Below the pieces are notes generated by a model. The model had not been told where the DNA came from, made no database searches, and worked only from the letters and a program-made list of their open reading frames with translations. A program made the translations under genes and the position numbers. From contig CAZEFK010000128.1 of the NCBI GenBank assembly GCA_964511405.1, positions 1 to 21,442 on the forward strand: 21,442 bases of DNA, read 5' to 3'. The first letter of the stretch is position 1. Each line of letters opens with the position of its first letter. Source of the stretch: CAZEFK01 sp964511405. GTDB taxonomy: Bacteria > Pseudomonadota > Alphaproteobacteria > Elsterales > Elsteraceae. Below are positions 6,794 through 13,982 of the stretch, piece after piece.

Positions 6794-7486
6794 ATGCTCC
6801 TTCCACCCCTGGTATCGGCGCGGCTGGTCCGCCGCTATAAGCGGTTCCTGGCCGACGTCCGCTTCGCCGACGGCCGCGAGGCCGTCGCCTACTGCCCCAA
6901 TCCCGGCAGCATGCTGGGCCTGGCCGAGCCCGGATCGACGGTGTGGCTGGCCGCGGCGGCCGGCAAGCTGGCCTGGCGCTGGGAGCTGGTCGAGGCCGAC
7001 GGCACCCTGGTCGGCATCAACACCGCCCATCCCAACCGCCTGGCCGAAGCGGCGATCACGGCCGGGCTGATTCCGGAGCTCGCGGGCTATGCCGCGATGC
7101 GGCGCGAGGTGCGCTATGGCCGCAACAGCCGGGTCGACCTGCTCTTGACGGATCCGGCACGGCCTCCGACCTACGTCGAAGTCAAGAACGTGCATCTGCG
7201 CCGGGAGCGGCGGGCCGAATTTCCGGACTGCGTGACCGCGCGCGGCGCCAAGCACCTCCGGGAGCTTGCCGAGGTGGTCGCTGGCGGCGGGCGGGCTGTC
7301 ATGCTGTATGTCGTGCAGCGCGACGACTGCGACGGCTTTGCACTCGCCGCCGATCTCGATCCCGGCTATGCAGCGGGATTCCAGGCGGCGCGGGCGGCGG
7401 GCGTCGAGGCGCTGTGCTATGCTTGCGCCGTCAGTCAGTCGGCGATTGAATTGAAGGCACCGCTTCCGGTGATGGATGGCCCATGA
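6794..7486 (+). CDS. sfsA: Sugar fermentation stimulation protein homologue SfsA
   Basis: A 230-residue SfsA-family protein. Diagnostic strings are RYKRFLADVRF (14-24), AYCPNPGSMLGL (32-43), INTAHPNRLAEAAI (75-88) and YGRNSRVDLLL. These are followed by YVEVKNVHLRR and the nuclease-like FPDCVTARGAKHLRELAEV. The C-terminal half resembles a PD-(D/E)xK nuclease fold (Asp115, Glu129, Lys131). E. coli SfsA is described as a DNA-binding protein affecting sugar genes, but its true biochemical role is unsettled. The ATG at 6794 was chosen because upstream in-frame codons encode non-family sequence antisense to cinA. The stop shares ATGA with the start of map, so the two are coupled. Confidence 0.94.
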   Translation: MLLPPLVSARLVRRYKRFLADVRFADGREAVAYCPNPGSMLGLAEPGSTVWLAAAAGKLAWRWELVEADGTLVGINTAHPNRLAEAAITAGLIPELAGYAAMRREVRYGRNSRVDLLLTDPARPPTYVEVKNVHLRRERRAEFPDCVTARGAKHLRELAEVVAGGGRAVMLYVVQRDDCDGFALAADLDPGYAAGFQAARAAGVEALCYACAVSQSAIELKAPLPVMDGP

Positions 7487-8304
7487 CCCTTGTCGACGCA
7501 GCGCATGATTGGGACGACGGCTCGGCGCGGATCAAACGCCACCAGGCCGCCGACTTCGAGGCCATGCGCCGGGCCGGCCGGCTGGCCGCCGAGACGCTGG
7601 ATTTCATCACGCCCTATGTGAAGCCCGGCATCACCACCGGCGAGCTCGACCGGCTGTGCCACGAGTTCATCGTCGGTCGCGACGCCATCCCGGCGCCGCT
7701 GGGCTATCGCGGCTTTCCGAAGTCGATCTGCACCAGCATCAACCATGTCGTGTGCCACGGCATTCCGGGCGATCGGAAGCTGGAGGACGGCGACAGCCTC
7801 AACATCGACGTGACCGTCATCCTGGACGGCTGGCACGGCGACACCAGCCGCATGTTCACGGTCGGCCAGGTCCCGCTCAAGGCGCGCCGCCTGATCGACG
7901 TCACCTACGAAGCCATGATGCGCGGCATCGAGGTGGTCAAGCCCGGCGCCACGATCGGCGACATCGGCTACGCCATCCAGCGCTATGCCGAAAGCCACCG
8001 CTTCTCGGTGGTCCGCGACTTCTGCGGCCACGGCGTCGGCCGGGTGTTCCACGACGCCCCGTCGATCCTGCATTTCGGCCGGCCCGGCGAGGGCGTCACC
8101 CTGGCGCCCGGCATGTTCTTCACCGTCGAGCCGATGATCAACGCCGGCCGCTACGACGTGAAGGTGCTGTCCGACGGCTGGACCGCGGTGACCAAGGACA
8201 AGTCGCTGTCCGCCCAGTTCGAGCATTCGATCGGCGTCACCGAGACCGGCTACGAGATCTTCACCCTGTCGCCAGCGGGCCTGCATCGCCCGCCCTATGA
8301 CTGA
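7483..8304 (+). CDS. map: Methionine aminopeptidase, type I
   Basis: A 273-residue metalloenzyme that removes the initiator methionine from nascent proteins in the cytosol. The five metal ligands are readable: Asp109 (NIDVT), Asp120 (HGDTSR), His183 (GHGVGR), Glu216 (FTVEPM) and Glu247 (QFEHSI). The substrate-contact His92 lies in VVCHGIPG. Length and the RAGRLAAETLDFI start region fit type Ia enzymes, with an N-terminal extension of about 15 residues. It begins in the sfsA stop and overlaps radC by 8 bases at its end, so the three genes probably form one transcript. Confidence 0.97.
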   Translation: MTLVDAAHDWDDGSARIKRHQAADFEAMRRAGRLAAETLDFITPYVKPGITTGELDRLCHEFIVGRDAIPAPLGYRGFPKSICTSINHVVCHGIPGDRKLEDGDSLNIDVTVILDGWHGDTSRMFTVGQVPLKARRLIDVTYEAMMRGIEVVKPGATIGDIGYAIQRYAESHRFSVVRDFCGHGVGRVFHDAPSILHFGRPGEGVTLAPGMFFTVEPMINAGRYDVKVLSDGWTAVTKDKSLSAQFEHSIGVTETGYEIFTLSPAGLHRPPYD

Positions 8305-9007
8305 CCGGGAGCCCGAGCCGCCGGCCGATTCCCCGGCTGATCCCCGCAAGGGCCACCGCCAGCGGCTGCGCGACCGCTTCCTGGCGGGCGGCGCCGATGC
8401 CCTGCCCGACTACGAGCTGCTCGAGCTTTACCTGTTCGGCTTCGTGGTCCAGCAGGACACCAAGCCGCTCGCCCGGGAGCTGATCCGGCGCTTCGGCGGC
8501 TTCGCCGAAGCGATCACGGCCGACCCTGCCGAGCTCGCGACGGTCAAAGGCGCCGGCCCGACCGTGGTCGCAGGCTTGAAGGTGCTGCAGGCGGCCGCCG
8601 TCCGCCTGGCCCAGGCCCAGGTCATCAACCGGCCGGTGCTGTCCTCCTGGACCAGCCTGCTCGACTATTGCCGCACCGCCATGGCCTGGGGCCGGACCGA
8701 GCAGTTCCGCATCCTGTTCCTGGACCGCAAGAACGTGCTGATCGCCGACGAGCTGCAGCAGAGCGGCACGGTCGACCATACGCCGGTCTACCCGCGCGAG
8801 GTGGTCAAGCGTGCGCTCGAACTCGACGCCTCGGCGCTGATCCTGGTCCACAACCACCCCTCGGGCGACCCGACCCCCAGCCGCGCCGACATCGAGATGA
8901 CCCGCGAGGTCCAGAAGGCGGCCGCTGCGCTCGGGCTGGTGATCCACGACCACCTGGTCATCGGCCGCACCGGCCACGCCAGCTTCAAGGGGCTGGGGCT
9001 GCTGTAG
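8297..9007 (+). CDS. radC: RadC-family JAB/MPN-domain protein
   Basis: A 236-residue RadC. An N-terminal helix-hairpin-helix part (KGHRQRLRDRFLAGGADALPDYELLEL, then TVKGAGPTVVAGLKVLQA) precedes the JAMM metalloprotease-like domain. That domain carries the signature HNHPSGDPTPSRAD (His185, His187, Ser195, Asp198), preceded by LFLDRKNVLIADE. Despite the name, RadC of E. coli is not firmly shown to act in DNA repair; many members are linked to mobile elements or competence. Here it sits in the chromosomal sfsA-map-radC arrangement. It overlaps map by 8 bases and is followed directly by the toxin-antitoxin promoter. Confidence 0.95.
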   Translation: MTDREPEPPADSPADPRKGHRQRLRDRFLAGGADALPDYELLELYLFGFVVQQDTKPLARELIRRFGGFAEAITADPAELATVKGAGPTVVAGLKVLQAAAVRLAQAQVINRPVLSSWTSLLDYCRTAMAWGRTEQFRILFLDRKNVLIADELQQSGTVDHTPVYPREVVKRALELDASALILVHNHPSGDPTPSRADIEMTREVQKAAAALGLVIHDHLVIGRTGHASFKGLGLL

Positions 9008-9050
9008 CGCCCCCGGTTCCCCGTGCTTGTTCCCAGACCCGCCGCAACAA

Positions 9051-9079
9051 TTGCAAAATGTAGGCCTAAGGACTATATT
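9051..9079 (+). promoter_or_regulatory. Sigma-70-type promoter of the toxin-antitoxin operon with a palindrome in its spacer
   Basis: TTGCAA (9051-9056) and TATATT (9074-9079) are separated by exactly 17 bases. Transcription would start near 9086, about 14 bases before the GTG of the toxin. Between the boxes lies TAGGCCTA (9061-9068), a perfect 8-bp palindrome and a plausible operator for the HTH antitoxin. The area is clearly more A/T-rich than its surroundings. Confidence 0.7.
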
Positions 9080-9099
9080 ATGACCTGGTCTGGTCCGTT

Positions 9100-9501
9100 G
9101 TGAACGTCTTCGCTACCAAGGAGTTCGCCCGATTTGCCCGGAAAGCCGGACTGACGGCCGATAGGCTCTTGAAAGCCGCGCAGGCGGTCGCAACGGGCCA
9201 CTTCGACGCCGACCTCGGCGGCGGGGTGTTCAAGCAGCGGGTGGCGCACGATGGCGGCGGCAAGTCCGGCGGCTTTCGCACGCTGATCGTGTTCAAGCTG
9301 GGCGGACACAGCTTCTTCGTTCATGGCTTTGCCAAGAACGCGAAGGCGAATGTGACGCCCAAGGAGCTGAAGGCATTGAAGGCTTTGGCGTCTGTCCTCA
9401 ACGGCATGGGCACTGACGCCTTGAAAAAGGCACTCGCCGCTGGCGAGCTGACAGAACTGGAGGCAAGAACCCATGGCGTCGAAGACGAGGCGGAAAGCTG
9501 A
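9100..9501 (+). CDS. RelE/HigB-like type II toxin
   Basis: A 133-residue protein whose first about 100 residues match the RelE/HigB2-like toxin family (mRNA interferases acting at the ribosome). Seen: MNVFATKEFARFARKAG, DADLGGGVFKQRVA (37-49), the basic GGKSGGFRTLIVFK (53-66) and FFVHGFAKNAKANVTPKEL. Basic residues Lys45, Arg47, Lys55 and Arg60 are where this fold presents catalytic or RNA-contact side chains, so the active site looks intact. The start is GTG at 9100, fitting the family start and leaving a leader of about 14 bases with no strong ribosome site. Toxin precedes antitoxin, and the two overlap by 29 bases. The roughly 30-residue C-terminal tail is longer than usual. Confidence 0.88.
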   Translation: MNVFATKEFARFARKAGLTADRLLKAAQAVATGHFDADLGGGVFKQRVAHDGGGKSGGFRTLIVFKLGGHSFFVHGFAKNAKANVTPKELKALKALASVLNGMGTDALKKALAAGELTELEARTHGVEDEAES

Positions 9502-9802
9502 GTCCGGGATTCTGGCGTCGGTTCACAAGACGGTCGTCGGGCTTCACGAGGCAGGCGTTGTCGATAAGGCGACGATGAGGGAGTTCGACGTTCTCTGCCT
9601 GACGCCAGTCGCTCCCATGAGCTCTGACGAAATCCGAGCGCTGCGGGAGCGGGAACAGGTCTCACAGCCGGTGTTCGCCCATTATCTCAACGTCCGGAAG
9701 GACGCCGTCAGCAAATGGGAACGCGGGGAGAAGCGGCCGGATGGCCCGTCGCTGAAGCTCTTAAACCTCGTGCGGAAAAATGGGCTAAAGGCTATCGCCT
9801 GA
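9473..9802 (+). CDS. HigA/NadS-like HTH antitoxin
   Basis: A 109-residue protein with a Cro/CI-type helix-turn-helix at about 52-102 (SSDEIRALREREQVSQPVFAH, then LNVRKDAVSKWERGEKRP). The N-terminal arm (1-48) is the likely toxin-contacting part. GGAGG lies nine bases upstream of the ATG at 9473, inside the toxin gene, so it has its own good ribosome site. That fits antitoxin being made in excess. It probably represses the operon by binding near 9061-9068. The stop at 9800-9802 is followed by a stem-loop before the convergent caiD-like gene. Confidence 0.9.
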   Translation: MASKTRRKAESGILASVHKTVVGLHEAGVVDKATMREFDVLCLTPVAPMSSDEIRALREREQVSQPVFAHYLNVRKDAVSKWERGEKRPDGPSLKLLNLVRKNGLKAIA

Positions 9803-9811
9803 GCAAGACCA

Positions 9812-9840
9812 CTTAGGGGCAGCCACACTCGCCCCGTAAG
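9812..9840. terminator. Stem-loop between convergent antitoxin and caiD-like genes
   Basis: CTTAGGGGC (9812-9820) pairs with GCCCCGTAAG (9831-9840) apart from one bulged G, around a 10-base loop. It sits in the 79-bp gap between two convergent genes, where a bidirectional terminator is expected. No T-run follows on either strand, so it is not a standard intrinsic terminator. Confidence 0.4.
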
Positions 9841-9881
9841 ACCCGAGAACCACGCCTGGCATGAGCACGGGCTTATCGGCT

Positions 9882-10664
9882 CTACTTGCCTTTCCAGACC
9901 GGCGCTCGCTTCTCGGCAAAGGCCTTGAATCCTTCCTGGTTGTCTTCCGAGCTGTAGAGGATGTCGACGGTTCGGAACTTGCGCTTGGTGATCCAGTTCA
10001 TCGCCTCCTGGAACCCCATGCTCTCGGCTTCCCGCGCCACCTCCTTGATCGATGCGAAGACCAGCGGCGGGCCGCCGGCGAGAAGGCGGGCGATCGCCCA
10101 CACGCGCTCCTCCAGCTGGTCGGCGGGCAGCACTTCGTTGACCAGACCCCAGCGTTGCGCCTCGGCCGCGTCCATCCAGCGGCCGGTGAAGAGCAGATCC
10201 ATCGCGACGTGGTAGGGAATGCGCTTGGGCAGCTTCACGGTGGCGGCGTCGGCCAGCGTGCCGGCCCTGATCTCGGGAAGCGCGAAGGCGGAATGGGCTG
10301 AGGCGTAGATCAAGTCGCAGGACAGGGCGAGCTCGAAGCCGCCGCCGACCGCCATGCCGTTGACGCAGGCGATGACCGGCTTGTTGAGGTCGCGCAGTTC
10401 CTGCAGTCCGCCGAAGCCGCCGACCCCGTAGTCGCCGTCCACCGCGTCGCCGCTGGCCGCGGCCTTGAGATCCCAGCCTGCGGAAAAGTACTTGTCGCCG
10501 GCGGTCCGCATGATGGCAACACGGAGATCCGGGTCGTCGCGGAAGGCCTGGAAGACCAACCCCATCTGACGCGACGTCGCCAGATCGATCGCATTGACCT
10601 TTGGCCGATCGAGCGTCACTTCGAGGATGGCGCCCTCGCGCCGGGTCGTGACGACCGTGTTCAA
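9882..10664 (-). CDS. caiD: Carnitinyl-CoA dehydratase (CaiD-like, enoyl-CoA hydratase family)
   Basis: A 260-residue crotonase-fold enzyme, almost exactly the length of E. coli CaiD (261), and recognisably similar along its whole length. Seen: LDRPKVNAID, FSAGWDLKAAASGDAVDGDYG, FGGLQEL, NKPVIACVNGMAVGGGFELALSCD and, at the end, FAEKRAPVWKGK. The two active-site glutamates fall at 111 (GGGFELAL) and 131 (FALPEI), the same numbers I recall for CaiD. The family interconverts crotonobetainyl-CoA and carnitinyl-CoA. The start is TTG 10664, overlapping the TGA of the synthetase gene and preceded by GGAGGGAG. It is the last gene of a three-gene operon. Another short-chain enoyl-CoA substrate cannot be excluded. 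Confidence 0.85.
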   Translation of the reverse strand: MNTVVTTRREGAILEVTLDRPKVNAIDLATSRQMGLVFQAFRDDPDLRVAIMRTAGDKYFSAGWDLKAAASGDAVDGDYGVGGFGGLQELRDLNKPVIACVNGMAVGGGFELALSCDLIYASAHSAFALPEIRAGTLADAATVKLPKRIPYHVAMDLLFTGRWMDAAEAQRWGLVNEVLPADQLEERVWAIARLLAGGPPLVFASIKEVAREAESMGFQEAMNWITKRKFRTVDILYSSEDNQEGFKAFAEKRAPVWKGK

Positions 10665-12739
10665 CGCGGTTCTCCCTCCGCAACACTGATCAACGCGTCG
10701 GCGATCCAGGCGCCTTTGCCGTCGCCCCGCACGATCAGCGGGTTGATGTCCATTTCCGCGATGCGGTCGGCATGGGCCAGCGCGAAGCCGGCGATGGCCT
10801 CGATGGCCCGAATGGCGGCGCCTTGGTCCGCCGTCTTGCGGCCCCGGTAGCCGTCGAGCAGCGGGAACAGCTTGAGGCCGCGCAGGGCCGCCTCGATCTC
10901 GGCGCGGCTCGCCGGCAGCAGCAGGGTGGCCGTATCTTCGAGCAGCTCGACCAGAACGCCGCCCGAGCCCACCGTCAGCACCGGACCGAAGAGCGGATCG
11001 CGTCTGACCCCGACGATCAGCTCGGCGATACCGCCTTGGACCATGCGTTCGACATAAAGCCCCGATCCCAGGCCGCGCAGCCGATCCGCGGCCACCCGCA
11101 GCGCCGGTTCGTCGGCGATATCGAGCACAACGGCGCCGGCCTCGCTCTTGTGGGCGAGCCCAAGCGCCTTGAGCGCCACCGGAAAGCCCAATTGCCTGGC
11201 CCGTGCGACCGCTGAGTCGGCATCGGCGCATGCGCCACCGTCGGGAACCGGCAGGCCGCTCGTCGCAAGCCATGACTTGGCCGCCGCTTCGGACAGGGTC
11301 GCGGTTGCCGTCCTTGACGGGCCGGCCGATCCGACCACCGGCGGCGGCGCCTGATTTGCCCACGCCCTGCCGATGGCGAGGGCGGCTTCCGCCGCGTCGA
11401 GGGCCTCGGCAATGCCGTGGATCGGCACGATCCCGCGCCGGAACAGCGCCCGCGCGGTATCTTCGGGCAGGTTCTCGCTCATCGTGGCGACGATCGCGCC
11501 CCGCGCCCGGTTGGCCTTCAGGGCGGCCGCAAAAGCCTCGACGGCTGGCCACCACGCCGCATCCGAGCACAGGTCCCGCCTGGGGAAATCGAGCACCAGC
11601 AGGTTCAGGTCGTAGCCGCCGGCCGTCATGGCGGTCATGGTCGCGGTCAGGGCCGGCAGGTCGCCCCAGATGAACGTGTTGTAGTCGAGAGGATTGGCGA
11701 TCGCGACCAGCGGTCCCAGCGCCTGCCGGAGCGGTGCGGCCTGCTCGGGCGCGATCGGCGGAAAGTGGACCGAACGCCCGACCGCGCTATCGGCCATGAG
11801 CGCGGCTTCGCCGCCGGAGCAGCTCATGGACGACAGCCGCCCGCCGGTCAGCGGACCGCCGCCATGCAGCAGCTTGAGCGTCTCGAGCAGAGCCGGAACG
11901 CTCCGGACCCGGGCGATGCCCAAGCGCTCGAGAAAGGCGCCCGCGGCCGAGTCCGACCCGGCCAGCGAGGCGGTATGCGAGACCGTCGCCGCTTGGGCCT
12001 GGTCCGAGCGGCCGACCTTGACGGCCACGATCGGCTTGCCCAGGGCGCGCGCCCGGGCGGCGAGCGTCTCGAAGCCGACCACCGAGTCGAAGCCCTCGAT
12101 ATGCAGGCCGAGTGCGGACACGCGCTCGTCTTCAAGAAAGGCGAGCGCCATCTCCGAAAGCCCGGTCTGCGCCTGGTTGCCCGCCGTCGCGATGAAGGCA
12201 ACAGGCAGCCCGCGCTGCTGCATCGTCAGGTTCAGGGCGATGTTCGAGGACTGGGTGATGATGGCCGCGCCGCGCTCGCCGTCCGCCAGGCGTCTGCCGC
12301 CATGCTGATCGGGCCACAGCAGCGCGCCGTCGGCATAGTTGATCAGCCCGTAGCAGTTCGGCCCAATCATCGGAACCTCGCCCGCCGCCTCGATCAGCGC
12401 CTGCTGCAAGCGAGCGCCCTCGGCGTCGTCCGCCTCGGTTTCGCGAAAGCCCGCCGCAAAGCAAACCACCCCGCCCGCGCCACGCGCCCGAAGCGCCCGC
12501 ATGACCTCGATCGTCAGGCGCCGATTGACGGCGATGAAGGCGGCATCCGGCGGGCCCGGCAGGGCCGCGACCGACCGGTAGGCCGGCAACCCGGCCACGG
12601 TCTCCTTCCTCGGATGCACCGGCCAAAGATCGCCGGCGAACCCCAGCTTCAGCGACTGTTCGACCACCGCCGTGCCGAACGCGCCGCCGCCGATCACCGC
12701 GATGGATCTCGGCCGCAGAAGACGCCCGAGCCGGGTCAT
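10661..12739 (-). CDS. NDP-forming acyl-CoA synthetase (acetate-CoA ligase, ADP-forming, family)
   Basis: A 692-residue protein combining both parts of ADP-forming acyl-CoA synthetases. The N-terminal CoA-binding Rossmann domain includes RPRSIAVIGGGAFGTAVVEQ, then GFAGDLWPVHPRKE. Ligase-CoA domains follow, with the phosphorylated His255 in VSHTASLAG. From about 475 there is an ATP-grasp domain (LGFPVALKALGLAHKSEAG, MVQGGIAELIVGVRRDPLFG, GSGGVLVELL, MDINPLIV). Such enzymes activate an acid with CoA and ATP through phosphohistidine. Lying between an acyl-CoA dehydrogenase and a CaiD-like dehydratase with 4-base overlaps on both sides, it probably makes the CoA thioester for this pathway, the job done in E. 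coli by CaiC/CaiB. The substrate is inferred, not seen. Confidence 0.9.
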   Translation of the reverse strand: MTRLGRLLRPRSIAVIGGGAFGTAVVEQSLKLGFAGDLWPVHPRKETVAGLPAYRSVAALPGPPDAAFIAVNRRLTIEVMRALRARGAGGVVCFAAGFRETEADDAEGARLQQALIEAAGEVPMIGPNCYGLINYADGALLWPDQHGGRRLADGERGAAIITQSSNIALNLTMQQRGLPVAFIATAGNQAQTGLSEMALAFLEDERVSALGLHIEGFDSVVGFETLAARARALGKPIVAVKVGRSDQAQAATVSHTASLAGSDSAAGAFLERLGIARVRSVPALLETLKLLHGGGPLTGGRLSSMSCSGGEAALMADSAVGRSVHFPPIAPEQAAPLRQALGPLVAIANPLDYNTFIWGDLPALTATMTAMTAGGYDLNLLVLDFPRRDLCSDAAWWPAVEAFAAALKANRARGAIVATMSENLPEDTARALFRRGIVPIHGIAEALDAAEAALAIGRAWANQAPPPVVGSAGPSRTATATLSEAAAKSWLATSGLPVPDGGACADADSAVARARQLGFPVALKALGLAHKSEAGAVVLDIADEPALRVAADRLRGLGSGLYVERMVQGGIAELIVGVRRDPLFGPVLTVGSGGVLVELLEDTATLLLPASRAEIEAALRGLKLFPLLDGYRGRKTADQGAAIRAIEAIAGFALAHADRIAEMDINPLIVRGDGKGAWIADALISVAEGEPR

Positions 12740-13917
12740 CCGCCCACTGCCCTGAGCAGCGCGCGCGAGATGATGTGCCGCTGGATCTCGGACGTGCCCT
12801 CCCAGATGCGCTCGACCCGGGCATCGCGCCAGATCCGCTCCAGCGGCAGGTCATCCATCAGCCCCATGCCGCCATGGATCTGGATCGCTTCATCGGCCAC
12901 GAAGGCCAGCATCTCGCTGGCCTTGAGCTTGGCCATGGCCATGTCCTGGTCCGTCACGGTGCCGGCATCGACCTTCCAGCCGGCCTCCATCACCAGCAAG
13001 GTTGCGGCCTTCAGCTCCATGGCCATGTCGGCGAGCTTGAACGAGACGCCTTGGAACTTTCCGATCCGCTGGCCGAACTGCTCCCGGCTGGCCGCATAGG
13101 CGACCGCCTGTTCAAGCGCACGCTCGGCCCGGCCGAGGCAGGTGGCGCCGACCTGAAGGCGCGTGGCGCCAAGCCAGGAATTGGCGAGTTCGAACCCGCG
13201 ATGCACCTCGCCCAGCACTTGGCTGGCCGGCAGTCGGCAATTGTCGAACTCCAGGATGGCGTTGGTGTAGCCCCGGTGCGAGACGTTGCGGTAGCCGTCG
13301 CGGACGGTGAAGCCCGGCGTCCCCTTGTCGACGAAAAAAGCGGTGATCAGCGTGCGCGGGCCCCGCGGTCCGTCTTCTGCGCCGGTGCGCATGAACACGA
13401 TCGCGAAATCCGCGATGTCCGCATGGCTGATGAAATGCTTGGTGCCGTTGAGCACCCAGTCGCCGCCGTCGCGAACGGCTGACGCCTTCATGCCGCGGAG
13501 GTCGGAGCCGGCGCCCGGTTCCGTCATGGCCAGGCAGTCCCAGGTCTCGCCGCGGACGCAAGGATAGAGATACCGCGCCTTCTGTTCGTCGGTGCCGGCC
13601 AGCAGGATGTTCGACGGGCGCGCCACGCAGGTCCAGTGCAGCGCATAGTTGGTGCGGCCGAGCTCCCGTTCATAGAGCAGCCACGTCAGGGTATCGAGGC
13701 CGGCGCCGCCAACCGCCTCAGGCATGTTGGCGGCATAGAGGCCGGCGGTGATGGCCTTTGCCTGCAGCTCCTTGACGAGATCCATCCGCAGATGGCCGGT
13801 CCGCTCCACTTCCTGCTCGTGCGGATAGAGCTCCGTTTCCACGAAGCTGCGCGTGGTTTCGATAACGAGGCGCTGTTCGTCGGACAGATCGAAATGCACG
13901 GGATCAGGCTTTCCCAT
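12736..13917 (-). CDS. Acyl-CoA dehydrogenase
   Basis: A 393-residue flavoprotein of the acyl-CoA dehydrogenase family. Seen: the FAD/substrate motif CLAMTEPGAGSDLRGMKASA, NGTKHFISHADIADFAIVF, the Arg-containing ATRLQVGATCLGRAERALE and ASREQFGQRIGKFQ. The C-terminal IWEGTSEIQRHIISRALL carries the catalytic glutamate of medium-chain-type enzymes. It is first in the operon and shares ATGA with the synthetase gene. By context it may oxidise gamma-butyrobetainyl-CoA to crotonobetainyl-CoA, or act on a related acyl-CoA. I chose the ATG at 13917; a TTG at 13932 would add five residues. No strong ribosome site is visible. The promoter must lie in the 65-bp gap shared with the divergent regulator. 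Confidence 0.93.
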   Translation of the reverse strand: MGKPDPVHFDLSDEQRLVIETTRSFVETELYPHEQEVERTGHLRMDLVKELQAKAITAGLYAANMPEAVGGAGLDTLTWLLYERELGRTNYALHWTCVARPSNILLAGTDEQKARYLYPCVRGETWDCLAMTEPGAGSDLRGMKASAVRDGGDWVLNGTKHFISHADIADFAIVFMRTGAEDGPRGPRTLITAFFVDKGTPGFTVRDGYRNVSHRGYTNAILEFDNCRLPASQVLGEVHRGFELANSWLGATRLQVGATCLGRAERALEQAVAYAASREQFGQRIGKFQGVSFKLADMAMELKAATLLVMEAGWKVDAGTVTDQDMAMAKLKASEMLAFVADEAIQIHGGMGLMDDLPLERIWRDARVERIWEGTSEIQRHIISRALLRAVGG

Positions 13918-13959
13918 TGATAACCGACCCAATCATCCGCAAGGTCGCCTGGCGCTGCT

Positions 13960-13979
13960 TCACGATTTGCGAAGCGTGA
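13960..13979. promoter_or_regulatory. Candidate operator: 20-bp imperfect palindrome in the divergent gap
   Basis: TCACGATTTGCGAAGCGTGA pairs with its own reverse complement at 8 of 10 base-pair positions, with perfect TCACG/CGTGA arms. It lies four bases ahead of the regulator start and about 43 bases upstream of the acyl-CoA dehydrogenase start. That position suits a site bound by the adjacent GlxA-type AraC regulator. Confidence 0.5.
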
Positions 13980-13982
13980 TTG

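Noticed and set aside
11417..13099. Long plus-strand open frame antisense to the synthetase and acyl-CoA dehydrogenase genes
   Set aside because: It spans two real genes on the other strand, has no family motifs and no ribosome site.
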